In this document: positions 17,087-25,710 of the stretch, piece by piece
Numbering within the stretch: the stretch's first letter is position 1
How the letters are laid out: the number at the start of each line of letters is the position of its first letter
NCBI GenBank assembly: GCA_020635195.1
Contig: JACKAG010000016.1
Span: 1 to 47,056, forward strand
Direction: 5' to 3'
DNA length: 47,056 bases
DNA from: Deltaproteobacteria bacterium
Lineage (GTDB): Bacteria > Bdellovibrionota_B > Oligoflexia > Oligoflexales > Bog-1112
Made by a program: the position numbers and the translations under genes
The notes under the pieces: model-generated
What the model saw: only the letters and a program-made list of their open reading frames with translations
Databases searched by the model: none
What the model was told of the DNA's origin: nothing

Positions 17087-18442
17087 TCAGTTTCCTTTTG
17101 AGACAAGGACCTTTCTGGCTGTTCCTCTTACAATAGCCAGAAAGATCAGGGCTGCTACCGGCGCAATCCAGATCATGACCCGGGAGCTGTCCTGGACGAT
17201 GATGCCGGTGAAGGACAGGAGTATCCAGCAGATCATGGCAGCGATATGAGCTATGGAAATCTGTCGTAGAAAGCAGACGACTCTTCTGCCGACGCGGTTC
17301 TGCTTTTTAGCAAGGATCTGAGGACTCAGTATATACATAAAATCAAGCGGCCAGAAAAGCCAGAGATTGGCATTGTGATGCAGATCAGCATGGTCGGAAA
17401 ACAGCCAGCTGATCAGCATAATCAGACCCAGAGATCCGGAAAAAATCCCCCAGAGTCCACCACAGGCGCCTGTACACAGAAAGGAAAAGATCCTCCCTCT
17501 GCGAGGATTCTTTCGGGAGCCTGGAGAGGCGCAAAGGCAGATCAGAAACATCAGGGCCAGTGGACCGGAAAGTGCTGCAAAAAACCAGTGAAGCTGCCAG
17601 GCATCAGAAGGTACATCCGGAAGATCCACCAGCTTGCGGGGCTCAGAGAGCAGCATCTGATCAGGAAGCGGGTTTCCGTTGTCATCTGTTGCCGGGATCT
17701 GAGACAGATACTCTCGTAGCTTCGGAGGATAAAACATTTCGGTCCACTGGCTGATCTCCTGATCCAGGCGGGAGTTCATCACGATATCCAGAATGAATGC
17801 AAAAAAAGGAGGTTTATTCAGATTTTCTCGTACATAAGTACGGAAGCTCTGGCTGGCGGATTTTCCGGAAAATTCGGCCCGGATTCGCCCTTCCAGGACT
17901 TCATCCAGATAATCTCTTGGAAACGTTGCGCAGTTCCGGAAAAAATACTGATACCAGAAGTATTTTTTTTCTGGTTGAAGTTGTTCTCTGACCCGCTGCC
18001 ATAGTTTTTCTTTTTGCTGAATGCTCAGATTCAGCCGTTCGATAAGCACCGGACGCTTTTCGTGGTCGCGGTAAGCACGGAGGACGGCGGAGTCGTTTTC
18101 AACGCCAACCCAGTAGCGTAATTTACCAAGAAAAAAATTAAGCAGAAATCCCGGAGCGTTAAAGTCAAAAAGACCCCAGTTTACATTGATACTCCGGCCA
18201 CTTTTCAGATTCATCACCCTGAGTAGGGTGTGACCATATCGGGCTTCAGGGCCTTCGCCCAGGCCGACGGTTAGCAGTTCAAATTGCAGATCTTCTCCAT
18301 GGATGGGGGCAGATGCCTGGAGTTGTTGGGTGCCGGAGCATGCAAAGAAAAAAAGACAGCCAATAAAGGCGACAGAAAATGTGTGCCGCCAGCCCTGTCG
18401 GCACCTGCCTGCTCTGTTATGAACTCCGGATTGTTTCAGCAT
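17087..18442 (-). CDS. DUF4105-type membrane lipoprotein (Lnb-like N-terminal domain)
   Basis: About 451 residues from ATG 18442. The frame stays open for another 90 codons upstream, but those overlap uhpC in another frame and look non-coding. A signal segment ends in the lipobox-like FFAC near residue 35. The periplasmic domain has RYGHTLLRV and FFRNCATFPRDYLDEVL. The His and the Asn-Cys pair are the conserved polar residues of DUF4105 and may form a Cys-His active site (inference). Five or so membrane segments follow from about residue 290. Its role in the envelope is unknown. It sits 26 bp after uhpC and overlaps no neighbour with the chosen start. Confidence 0.72.
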   Translation of the reverse strand: MLKQSGVHNRAGRCRQGWRHTFSVAFIGCLFFFACSGTQQLQASAPIHGEDLQFELLTVGLGEGPEARYGHTLLRVMNLKSGRSINVNWGLFDFNAPGFLLNFFLGKLRYWVGVENDSAVLRAYRDHEKRPVLIERLNLSIQQKEKLWQRVREQLQPEKKYFWYQYFFRNCATFPRDYLDEVLEGRIRAEFSGKSASQSFRTYVRENLNKPPFFAFILDIVMNSRLDQEISQWTEMFYPPKLREYLSQIPATDDNGNPLPDQMLLSEPRKLVDLPDVPSDAWQLHWFFAALSGPLALMFLICLCASPGSRKNPRRGRIFSFLCTGACGGLWGIFSGSLGLIMLISWLFSDHADLHHNANLWLFWPLDFMYILSPQILAKKQNRVGRRVVCFLRQISIAHIAAMICWILLSFTGIIVQDSSRVMIWIAPVAALIFLAIVRGTARKVLVSKGN

Positions 18443-18468
18443 CACAGTCAGACCCCGCCTCGTCTGTG

Positions 18469-19860
18469 TCAGCTTATGCTTCCCTGAGGCGAGACAGCGA
18501 GCACCTTTTCGGGTTCGGCGATTTTTTTGCCACCACCTCTGCCGGGGAAGGCCCAGAGAGGAAAAAGGATAAGAAAAATAGCAGCCGAACAGATCAGGAG
18601 GGCAAGGAAAAAGCCATGCCATCCCCAGATGTCGATCACCTTGCCAAGAGGATAACCTGTAGATGCAGCCCCGATATAGGCGAAACATCCGGCAAAACCA
18701 TTGGCGGTACATGCCGCGTGCTTATCAACAAACTCGGCTGCTGCGAGCCCTACCAGTATCTGGGGACCAAAAACCAGGAAGCCGATGATAAACATCAGAA
18801 GATTTTCCGCGATCAGAAATCCTGCTGGTAAAAACCAGAAACCGACAATCGCAAAAAGAAGACCCAGGGCACAGAGGACCATAAAAGGAACCCGTCGTCC
18901 CTGGAAAAAGCGATCCGATCCCCAGCCTGCAGCAATGCAGCCGAGAAAACCTCCCACTTCAAACCATGCGATGCTGCCAGCGGCTTCCCCATAAGAGTAG
19001 CCTTTGTATTCGTTGAGCCAGACAATGCCCCAGTCATTAAAGCCTGTCCTGACGACGTAAACAAAAAAATAAGACAGAGCCAGAACCCAGACTGCGCCAT
19101 TACTCAGAACCTGCGACCAGAGTAACTCTCTGGCTTCGGGAGGATCGCGTTGTTGCAGTGGCTTGTCTGCTTCTGCCTCTCCTTTGTAAGTTTCAATGGA
19201 GGGTAAACCCAGACTCCCTGGAACATCCCTTAGACGTTCAAGTAGCCACAGCCCCATGATAATACTAATAATTCCTGGAATATACATGGACCAGCGCCAT
19301 CCTAAAAGAGGGCCGGTAAATGCAACGAGTAAGGGGATAAGGGCCCCTCCCACATTATGAGAGGTGCTTTTGATGCTCCACCATAGTCCCCGCTCTTTCT
19401 GGCTGAACCAGAATGTGAGTTGCTTGGTACATGGTGGCCAGCCCCAGCCCTGAAATATTCCGTTCAGGCCCCAGAAAAGGGCAAGATACAGGATGGATGA
19501 GGACAGGCCAAAAAAGAGATTGCTGATTCCTGTCAGAATAAGTCCGGTTGCCATAAAATAACGGGGATTTGCCTGATCAGATAAAAAACCAGAGATAAAT
19601 TTACTGATCCCATACGTGATATAGAGAATACTGCCCAGAATACCAAGGTCAGCTTTGCTGAAGCCAAGATCATTGATCATCATAGGCATCGCAAATGTAA
19701 AACTTTTCCTGGTAAAATAAAAAAAGACATAGCCAAAATAGATGGAATAAAAAATTCTGACCCGCCAATATTTGTAGCGGGACTGGATTTCATCAGGATC
19801 GGTGATGGGTTCAGGAAAGGCAGCAGGTCGGAAAATGTCGATAAGTTTTGAGAAATTCAC
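18469..19860 (-). CDS. uhpC: Organophosphate:phosphate antiporter, UhpC/UhpT/GlpT type
   Basis: A 463-residue, 12-segment major facilitator of the OPA family, which exchanges sugar phosphates or glycerol-3-phosphate for inorganic phosphate across the inner membrane. The N-terminus has YWRVRIFYSIYFGYVFFY followed by RKSFTFAMP, then YGISKFISGFLSD and a WGWPPCTKQLTFWFS block. The first segment is strikingly like the UhpC of Chlamydia as I remember it. UhpC can be a sensor in enterics, but no uhpA/uhpB is present, so a transport role is more likely. GTG 19860 lies four bases after GGAGG, and a TTG one codon earlier is closer still. The tail is long and hydrophilic (GRGGGKKIAEPEK). It is first in a minus-strand run, and a TATAAT-like box lies at 20003-20008 on the same strand without a good -35. 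Confidence 0.88.
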   Translation of the reverse strand: MNFSKLIDIFRPAAFPEPITDPDEIQSRYKYWRVRIFYSIYFGYVFFYFTRKSFTFAMPMMINDLGFSKADLGILGSILYITYGISKFISGFLSDQANPRYFMATGLILTGISNLFFGLSSSILYLALFWGLNGIFQGWGWPPCTKQLTFWFSQKERGLWWSIKSTSHNVGGALIPLLVAFTGPLLGWRWSMYIPGIISIIMGLWLLERLRDVPGSLGLPSIETYKGEAEADKPLQQRDPPEARELLWSQVLSNGAVWVLALSYFFVYVVRTGFNDWGIVWLNEYKGYSYGEAAGSIAWFEVGGFLGCIAAGWGSDRFFQGRRVPFMVLCALGLLFAIVGFWFLPAGFLIAENLLMFIIGFLVFGPQILVGLAAAEFVDKHAACTANGFAGCFAYIGAASTGYPLGKVIDIWGWHGFFLALLICSAAIFLILFPLWAFPGRGGGKKIAEPEKVLAVSPQGSIS

Positions 19861-20060
19861 CAAGCCTCCGCATCATTATCCCCTGCCCCTCTCAGCAGTA
19901 GTCATCAGATTCTGACCAGTGGGCCAGTTCATTCTTCCTTAACTTCTGGAAACTATCCCGACAACTTCCGGAAGTCCAGCACAATTCATGTCTGAGGCGC
20001 TGATTATAGATCCATATAAACGTGTTCTGTTCTGTCGGACTCTCTTTAAAAAGCTGTAAA

Positions 20061-20100
20061 GCAGGTTTCAGGAGCTTTCCGGAAAGCTCCTGAAACCTGC
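20061..20100 (-). terminator. Perfect 40-bp palindrome, possible terminator of the DUF4336 gene
   Basis: Bases 20061-20080 are exactly reverse-complementary to 20081-20100: a 20-bp inverted repeat with no spacer, centred on TTTCCGGAAA. It lies 20 bases after the stop of the minus-strand gene that ends at 20120. On that strand it is followed by TTTACAGCTTTTT, so a factor-independent terminator is plausible. The perfect symmetry is also compatible with a protein-binding site upstream of uhpC. Confidence 0.65.
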
Positions 20101-20119
20101 AATTGAGTGGGGGGAGGAA

Positions 20120-20812
20120 TCAGGCAACTTTTAGTCTTGGGATCAGCGCAGTCGCATCTTCACAGAGCACTCCTCCGTGGTTGCTGATGATAACGCGTTC
20201 GAAGTCCCACTCCTGTAATCGGTGGATGGCTTTGTTATATTCGTTCTTATTCCGGATACATGAGCGGAAGAGCCTTGACTGAGATAGGGTCCCGGCCCGG
20301 ACTCCAAGGAAACGATTGACAAGGGCAGCCAGATGGCCGCTGTCTTTTTCAGGGTAAGTCAGCAGATCACAGGTCAGAAGTGTTTTGCTTGGTCGATGAT
20401 AAAAAACAGACTCATCGATCAAAGGCATTCCGGAAATGTGCAACTGTTCTATTTCGCTCTGCCAGGGGGCGTTTTCTGAAAAAGGTGTGAGCTGATAAGA
20501 TCGGTGATTGCCAGAGCTCTTTCGGATACGCACTTCCATTCCGGGAGGGCAGTAGTAATGGCAGTCTGGCATCTGAGAGAGAAATGAGGCAAGGCCTGAA
20601 TAGCGGAGCCTGTTAGGAGAGATCACAGCCTGCACAGGTCCAAGTCCTGCAATCTGCCGCGCGAGGAGTTCATCGGGGAGAAATGGGGCATAAATAAAGA
20701 GACTTCCATCAGCCATCCGGATAATCGTCATCAGCTGACCAGGAAGGGCTGCGGCCATTGCGGAAGGTTTTTTTGCGACCCAGATGTTTTCATGGATAAA
20801 TTCAAGAAGCAT
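20120..20812 (-). CDS. DUF4336 family protein (degenerate MBL fold)
   Basis: A 230-residue protein matching the DUF4336 layout: an N-terminal IWVAKKP, then MTIIRMADGSLFIYAPF, QAVISPNRL, and a late strand-turn with VIISNHGGVL. The family looks like metallo-beta-lactamase-fold proteins that have lost HxHxDH, and indeed no such motif is present. Function is unknown. It is a single gene between two unrelated spacers, ending at the 40-bp palindrome. Confidence 0.7.
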   Translation of the reverse strand: MLLEFIHENIWVAKKPSAMAAALPGQLMTIIRMADGSLFIYAPFLPDELLARQIAGLGPVQAVISPNRLRYSGLASFLSQMPDCHYYCPPGMEVRIRKSSGNHRSYQLTPFSENAPWQSEIEQLHISGMPLIDESVFYHRPSKTLLTCDLLTYPEKDSGHLAALVNRFLGVRAGTLSQSRLFRSCIRNKNEYNKAIHRLQEWDFERVIISNHGGVLCEDATALIPRLKVA

Positions 20813-21119
20813 CTTTATGTCCCTGTTTCGTGTGGCTCAGAATTCCGGAAAGCAGAGATTCCCGGTTCCGGAGACGACAAGAGGAACCGGAGTTCTGCCA
20901 GTGGAAGATCAGAGCAGACTGATGAACGGATCTTTTATAATGATTCTTTTTTCAGCATGGTTTCTTCTTTCTGAGAAATCAAGAAGAAGCTCCGGATGTC
21001 GGGAGAATTTCTACCGGAGAGAGCGTTTCATGGAGAAGTTTTTTTGTTGTGTTTCTTCTGAAAGGAGAACTTTGTCCGGTGCTTTGAGCTCTTATAAAAA
21101 AAGAAGATCGTCACTGTAT
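20813..21119. other. 307-bp spacer without a supported gene
   Basis: Plus-strand frames here (for example 20784-21179) lack a ribosome site and overlap the neighbouring genes at both ends. The sequence is Ser/Lys-codon-rich and AT-rich toward 21100. It presumably holds the promoter of the DUF4336 gene. I see no clear hairpin or box. Confidence 0.5.
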
Positions 21120-21956
21120 TTAATACGGACTGGAATACTGTCGTTTGAAGAAGGTCTCTTCATCATCTTCAGCGGATAATACAGGTGTGGACTGCACTCT
21201 CAATAAATCAGCTGGAGCTCTCAGGCTGTCAGAGTCCGCTTGAATTTCTATCTCCTCCATTGCGGTTAAAGGTGTATGTTCCTGATCTGTCTTTTCAGCC
21301 ATCAGCTGGTCCGGGACGTGTTCGCTTTCCTGGTTTTGTTTCGATGGATTCAGCTTTGTCAGATAAAACTCGATATCAGATGTGATGCTTTCTTTCGCCG
21401 CATGATAAACAGGGCTTTCGTGAAAAAAGTTTTCTGTCGCAATATGGCTCTGATCTTCCTTGTGATACAGGCCGGATTTTGGGTAGCATTCCATACAAAG
21501 GCAGTTTTGGAAATGTCGTTGCAATGCTTCTTTCAGATTCTCTTCGTCTCCTTGTTTTAACGCTGATATGAGTTGACGGGCAGACTGGATTGCAACTTCG
21601 GGTTTTAACAAAAAAGGACATGTTTTAGACTGCTTTTCTTTTACAGCAGGATGCGATTCGCATATCTCTTCAGCATGTGCTATGTCTCCTTCAAGAGCGT
21701 CGATCATGATCATAAGAGAGGTGACAGACATATAATTTTTTCGGAATGGCATTAGCCATTTATAATATGTTTGCACTGCCTGGATTCTGGATGGGTTGGG
21801 CATCTTAAGTCTGGCCTGGTAGGTCCTGACGAGCTCTCTGGCAGTCTCTTGCTCTTCTTCTTGTGCAGAGGTGGGATGAAAGGCGGGTACTAAAAACAGG
21901 CTCATGCAACTGAAAATAATAGCCGGGATCGACAGATGAGAACTAAAAATTTTCAT
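21120..21956 (-). CDS. Exported protein of unknown function
   Basis: About 278 residues from ATG 21956, which lies eight bases after AAGAGGA (a TTG one codon earlier is possible). A signal peptide (SIPAIIFSCMSLFLVPAF) ends near HPTSAQE. The mature part is hydrophilic and helical, with a short Cys cluster CLCMEC around residue 155 preceded by KTCPF, and an acidic, low-complexity C-terminal third. No known domain is recognised. The Cys residues may form disulphides in the periplasm. It has no co-directional neighbour close enough to form an obvious operon. Confidence 0.6.
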   Translation of the reverse strand: MKIFSSHLSIPAIIFSCMSLFLVPAFHPTSAQEEEQETARELVRTYQARLKMPNPSRIQAVQTYYKWLMPFRKNYMSVTSLMIMIDALEGDIAHAEEICESHPAVKEKQSKTCPFLLKPEVAIQSARQLISALKQGDEENLKEALQRHFQNCLCMECYPKSGLYHKEDQSHIATENFFHESPVYHAAKESITSDIEFYLTKLNPSKQNQESEHVPDQLMAEKTDQEHTPLTAMEEIEIQADSDSLRAPADLLRVQSTPVLSAEDDEETFFKRQYSSPY

Positions 21957-22114
21957 CAATACATTCCTCTTATGGTTAGTGGGGACTTTATTTCGTATTT
22001 TGATTAATAAGATGGCACTGTGACTCTGAACGGATCGTATTCTACTGTAGAAAAAGTGAATAAGAAAGTGTATTGATCCTGACCGGATGATTGTACGGAA
22101 CGTTTAGCGCGTCC

Positions 22115-22120
22115 AGGAGG
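22115..22120 (+). promoter_or_regulatory. Shine-Dalgarno site that fixes the CTG start of mscL
   Basis: AGGAGG, a perfect anti-16S match, ends seven bases before the in-frame CTG at 22128. No ATG, GTG or TTG in the mscL frame lies at a workable distance, and the first ATG in frame (22176) would remove the conserved N-terminal helix. Confidence 0.75.
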
Positions 22121-22127
22121 ACATACA

Positions 22128-22517
22128 CTGAAACGCATTTTTTCAGAATTCAGAGAATTCGCTGTACGGGGCAACGTGATTGATATTGCCATAGGTATGC
22201 TGATTGGTTCCGGGGTGACGCCCATTGCAACATCATTGATTAATGATATGATTATGCCCCCTGTGGGTTATGTTCTTGGCAATGCGGATCTTTCTAATCT
22301 ATTTTTTACGTTAAAAGCAGGATTTCCGACAGGGCCTTATTCATCTTTGTTACATGCGAAAGAAGCCGGAGCCGTCACCATCAACTATGGAAAATTTCTG
22401 AATACAGTCCTGAGTTTTCTTGTTGTGGCCTGGGTCGCATTTTTTATTGTGAAAGCATCTAATAAAATTAAACGGCTGACGGAACATGCCCACCACTCCA
22501 CAACAGATTCCAGGTAA
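22128..22517 (+). CDS. mscL: Large-conductance mechanosensitive channel MscL, CTG start
   Basis: A 129-residue channel (family usual 125-145) that opens under membrane tension to release solutes during osmotic down-shock. From CTG 22128 the N-terminus reads FSEFREFAVRGNVIDIAIG, the conserved amphipathic helix and start of TM1. A periplasmic loop and TM2 (VLSFLVVAWVAFFIVKA) follow, then a charged tail. Starting at the first ATG (22176) would leave 113 residues and cut TM1, so the non-canonical CTG with its AGGAGG is the only good choice. TM1 has the conserved Gly-rich face, though slightly altered (IGSGVTPIATSLINDMIMPP). It is a single gene. Confidence 0.9.
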   Translation: MKRIFSEFREFAVRGNVIDIAIGMLIGSGVTPIATSLINDMIMPPVGYVLGNADLSNLFFTLKAGFPTGPYSSLLHAKEAGAVTINYGKFLNTVLSFLVVAWVAFFIVKASNKIKRLTEHAHHSTTDSR

Positions 22518-22583
22518 CATCTGAGTCTGTAGCAGGGGAGAACAGAGACTGTATGGTCCGGATAAATTCAGGAAAAGAGCAGT

Positions 22584-23012
22584 CTATGTCTTTTCGTCAG
22601 CAAGATATTTTTCACAGCTTATATAGAGTTCTTCATCTTTGCGGTTTGTATATGTCAGACCAAATTTATCCGAGTCAGCAAAAATGACAGCTTTTGGCGT
22701 CTTCTTCCTGGGTCTGAAGACTGCAATTGAGCTTATCTTACGATCCGGGGCATAGGTGATTGTGACATTTATGCTATTTGTAATAAAGAAGTCATCGGAC
22801 CGGAAAATTCCATCCTTGGTCAGGTTTTTTTCTGTCAGAGCTGTTTCGATGATGACATCTTTTATAAGAGTTCCATCATGTTTATAAAGCTCGGCAGAGC
22901 AGGACAGGTGAATATTTCTGAATTTTCCGGAAGGTGGATGAGTCGTGTTGTGGGCATATAAGTTTTGTGGAAAAAAAAATAAGAGAGGGAAGATGAAGCT
23001 TGCAACATTCAT
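22584..23012 (-). CDS. Small exported protein of unknown function
   Basis: 142 residues from ATG 23012, which has GGAG seven bases upstream. The open frame continues 31 codons further up, but those add an atypical N-terminus. A clear signal peptide (FIFPLLFFFPQNLYAHN) precedes a mature part of about 120 residues with alternating strands and two Cys (HLSCSAEL and YISCEKYL) that could pair. No family is recognised. It converges on mscL with 66 bases between stops. Confidence 0.6.
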   Translation of the reverse strand: MNVASFIFPLLFFFPQNLYAHNTTHPPSGKFRNIHLSCSAELYKHDGTLIKDVIIETALTEKNLTKDGIFRSDDFFITNSINVTITYAPDRKISSIAVFRPRKKTPKAVIFADSDKFGLTYTNRKDEELYISCEKYLADEKT

Positions 23013-23441
23013 AAAACTTCTCCGGAAAAGCAGATGATATATGATAACCGGAGAAAAATAGCATGTTGTGATTATGCTCTCAAGAATATGTCGCTTTTGT
23101 TGCAAACATTATGATGACAGAAAGGCTTCTGCCTTTCTGATAAAGATCTGTCCGTCTTGTACAGATTTACAGGGGTCTGGACTTTTTTTTAGAGCAGGCT
23201 GTTGCCCTTTCTTTTAAACGGTCAGGTGGTGATGTTTTTCTGATCTGGGGAGCCGCTATCATGAATGCGGAAAATCTTTTTATTAAAACAAAAGATAAAC
23301 AAAAAAAACAATATGTTTGTACGGCATTCTTTGAATTTTTGCAGATCCGATAGGGAACTTTTGGATGAACTCCGACATGTTATAGAGTTGTGCCAAGGAT
23401 AGCAGGATGTTTTCGTTCTTCTGTTAGCATTGCAGTTTGCT
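23013..23441. other. 429-bp AT-rich spacer without a supported gene
   Basis: It contains one clean hairpin (23118-23139) and A/T-rich runs such as those at 23281-23312. Short open frames lack ribosome sites. It must contain the promoter of the exported protein at 22584-23012, which I cannot pinpoint. Confidence 0.5.
23118..23139. repeat. Nine-base-pair perfect hairpin
   Basis: CAGAAAGGC (23118-23126) and GCCTTTCTG (23131-23139) pair around a TTCT loop. No T run follows on either strand, so it is not a standard terminator. Confidence 0.5.
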
Positions 23442-24290
23442 TCATCGGCTCCAGCCTTCAGCTCCCGGAAGAGGTGCTTTCAGCAGCATCTTTTTTGCTT
23501 CATCCGGGTCAGCTTTATCATTCAGATCCGCTTCCGGAAGAACATAGCCGAGCTTGCGGATGCAGATGTGGTATCGCGTCATTCCGGCACGATACCATGA
23601 AGGGCTATCGGTCCCGGGATGGAGCAGACGCTCTCTTACTTCAGTCAGAACCTGGCGATAGACTCCGCCTGCGATCATACGGTCGAGTTTCTGAGCCCAT
23701 AGCTCAGGAGAAGCAGGCCAGGAACGTTGCGTTGTTTTTTTTTCTGGCACGGCAATTTTTGTTTTCTGAGAGTCCTCTGTTCGGCCAGAGATCAGCCCTG
23801 GTAGTTGTGGAAGACCTCTGAGATCCTGATCTCTTATGTGTTTTTTTTCGAAGGCACGTGTTTCTGTCTTCGGGAAATCCGGAGGCGGTGGCAGGAATCT
23901 CCCGGGTCTTTTCTCGGAAGGGGCAGAAGCTGCCAGCGGAGCTTTAATGATCAGTTGCTGTTCCTTTTGTAACTGTGAAAGTGAGGCTTGTCTCTGGGAC
24001 TTATTTAGCTTCTTAGTCCGGCTGAGCCGCCCCAGCTCCATCAGGCATTGGTTTATCAGTTCAAGCGATTCTTTCTGTCTGCTCTGCTGGTATACAGAAT
24101 ATGCCAGACTCATACTTTTCCCGGGAGCTAAGGGACGAAGGATTGTTGCAAGTTGTAACATCAGCTGATTTTTCCTGACCGGATCAGAAAGTTCTGAAAC
24201 CTGACTCAGGAACAAAGACTGCAGATCTTGCTCATGTGGACTGAGGCTGATTTTTTCCAGCATCCTGTCAGGGCTTATAGTCATGATCAT
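23442..24290 (-). CDS. Cytoplasmic protein of unknown function, Pro/Lys-rich middle
   Basis: 282 residues with no signal peptide. The N-terminal 100 residues are helical (SDPVRKNQLMLQLATIL, YSVYQQSRQKESLELIN). The middle is disordered, with LPPPPDFPKTE and many Lys, Arg and Ser. The C-terminal 90 residues look folded (WAQKLDRMIAGGVYRQVLTEV, RYHICIRKLGYVLPE). No family is recognised. It follows accC on the same strand with a 58-bp gap and could be the distal gene of the efp-accB-accC transcript, which does not by itself suggest a role in fatty-acid synthesis. Confidence 0.6.
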   Translation of the reverse strand: MIMTISPDRMLEKISLSPHEQDLQSLFLSQVSELSDPVRKNQLMLQLATILRPLAPGKSMSLAYSVYQQSRQKESLELINQCLMELGRLSRTKKLNKSQRQASLSQLQKEQQLIIKAPLAASAPSEKRPGRFLPPPPDFPKTETRAFEKKHIRDQDLRGLPQLPGLISGRTEDSQKTKIAVPEKKTTQRSWPASPELWAQKLDRMIAGGVYRQVLTEVRERLLHPGTDSPSWYRAGMTRYHICIRKLGYVLPEADLNDKADPDEAKKMLLKAPLPGAEGWSR

Positions 24291-24348
24291 CCATCTTTCA
24301 GACAGATAGGCGTCATAAATGATAGCTGCCGCTGACAGAACGATCGGC

Positions 24349-25680
24349 TCAGAGGAGCGCTGTGTTTAGGAAGTTGGTGCTGACCTGCCCTGCCACAAAA
24401 GCTGGATTGGACAGAACTTTCAGGTGAAAGGGGATATTTGTGCGGATTCCCTCAATCTTCATTTCTCCAAGTGCTCTTCGCATCCGGCGGATGCACTCTT
24501 CCCGATCTCGTCCGCTACTGATCACCTTGGCTATCATGGAATCGTAAAGAGACGGGACCGTGTAGCCATTGTAAATCATGCTGTCAATCCGGATTCCAGG
24601 GCCACCAGGTTCATGGTACGCGGTGATTCTTCCGGGCCAGGGAGCAAAGGACTCCGGGTCCTCTGCATTGATCCGGCATTCCATCGCATGTCCCCGGGGT
24701 CTGAGACCGTCGCCTCTGATACTCAGAATCTGTCCCTGAGCGATTCTGATCTGCTCTTTTATCAGATCTGCTTCCATGACGATTTCTGTCACCGGATGTT
24801 CTACCTGGACCCGGGTGTTCATTTCCATGAAATAGAAGTTGCCGTTCTGATAAAGAAATTCGACAGTTCCCAGGGACTGGTAGGATGCTTCCTGCGCAAG
24901 GCGGACGGCTCTTTCTCCGACAAAAACCCGCTCTTCTTCGCTGAGAACAGGGCAGGGGGATTCTTCGATCAGTTTCTGGTGCCGTCTTTGAATGGAACAG
25001 TCTCGCTCTCCCAGCCAGGTGTAATTCCCATGTTCATCTGCAATGAGCTGGACTTCGACGTGGCGCGGATTCTCAAGATATTTTTCAATAAAGCAGTCCG
25101 GGTTGCCAAAACAGACCATGGCTTCCTTGCGTGCTAGCTGAAACTGAAGCGGTAGCTCAGTTTCATTCCTCACAATTTTCATGCCGCGGCCACCACCTCC
25201 GGCAGCTGCTTTGATGATCAGCGGAAAGCCGGCGGAGCGGGCAAAACTCAGAGCTTCTTCTTCTGTCCGGACAGGGCCATCTGTTCCTGGTAAAAGGGGA
25301 ACCCCTGAGCGGATCGCCAGAGCTCTGGCCTCGATCTTATTACCAAGGGTCCGGATCTGTTCAGCTGTTGGGCCAATGAACTTGATCCCGTAGGCGGCGC
25401 AAACTCTGGCAAATTCATCACTTTCTGCAAGGAAGCCATAACCCGGATGTATCGCGTCTACCCCGGTGATTTCAGCAGCACACATAATATTCGGGATTTG
25501 CAGATAACTGTGAATACTGGGGCCCGGGCCAATACAGACACTTTCATCTGCAAGCTTTGCATGGAGCGATTCTTTATCGACGACAGAGTGGATGGCCACG
25601 GTCCGCAGTCCCAGCTCCTGACAGGCGCGGATAATCCGGACCGCAATTTCTCCACGGTTTGCTATAAGAACTTTTTTCAC
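24349..25680 (-). CDS. accC: Biotin carboxylase subunit of acetyl-CoA carboxylase
   Basis: A 443-residue ATP-grasp enzyme that carboxylates the biotin on AccB using ATP and bicarbonate, the first half-reaction of malonyl-CoA synthesis. Motifs: KKVLIANRGEIAVRIIRAC at the start, HPGYGFLAES, the ATP-binding loop KAAAGGGGRGMK, YLENPRHVEVQ, and the catalytic block EMNTRVQVEHPVTE. GTG 25680 has GGAG seven bases upstream. Another GTG one codon earlier (25683) is in frame but closer. It lies 30 bp after accB in the efp-accB-accC operon. Confidence 0.95.
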   Translation of the reverse strand: MKKVLIANRGEIAVRIIRACQELGLRTVAIHSVVDKESLHAKLADESVCIGPGPSIHSYLQIPNIMCAAEITGVDAIHPGYGFLAESDEFARVCAAYGIKFIGPTAEQIRTLGNKIEARALAIRSGVPLLPGTDGPVRTEEEALSFARSAGFPLIIKAAAGGGGRGMKIVRNETELPLQFQLARKEAMVCFGNPDCFIEKYLENPRHVEVQLIADEHGNYTWLGERDCSIQRRHQKLIEESPCPVLSEEERVFVGERAVRLAQEASYQSLGTVEFLYQNGNFYFMEMNTRVQVEHPVTEIVMEADLIKEQIRIAQGQILSIRGDGLRPRGHAMECRINAEDPESFAPWPGRITAYHEPGGPGIRIDSMIYNGYTVPSLYDSMIAKVISSGRDREECIRRMRRALGEMKIEGIRTNIPFHLKVLSNPAFVAGQVSTNFLNTALL

Positions 25681-25710
25681 CACAACTCTCCATAAAATCA
25701 GACAGAGCTG

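Noticed and set aside
18443..18712. N-terminal extension of the DUF4105 protein
   Set aside because: These 90 codons overlap the uhpC coding region in another frame and give a Trp/Arg-rich, unlikely sequence. A signal peptide begins only after ATG 18442.
20784..21179. Plus-strand open frame of 131 codons
   Set aside because: It overlaps genes on the other strand at both ends, has no Shine-Dalgarno site and codes for a Ser/Arg-rich sequence without a domain.
24424..25137. Plus-strand open frame of 237 codons
   Set aside because: Antisense to accC, whose frame has clear biotin carboxylase motifs.
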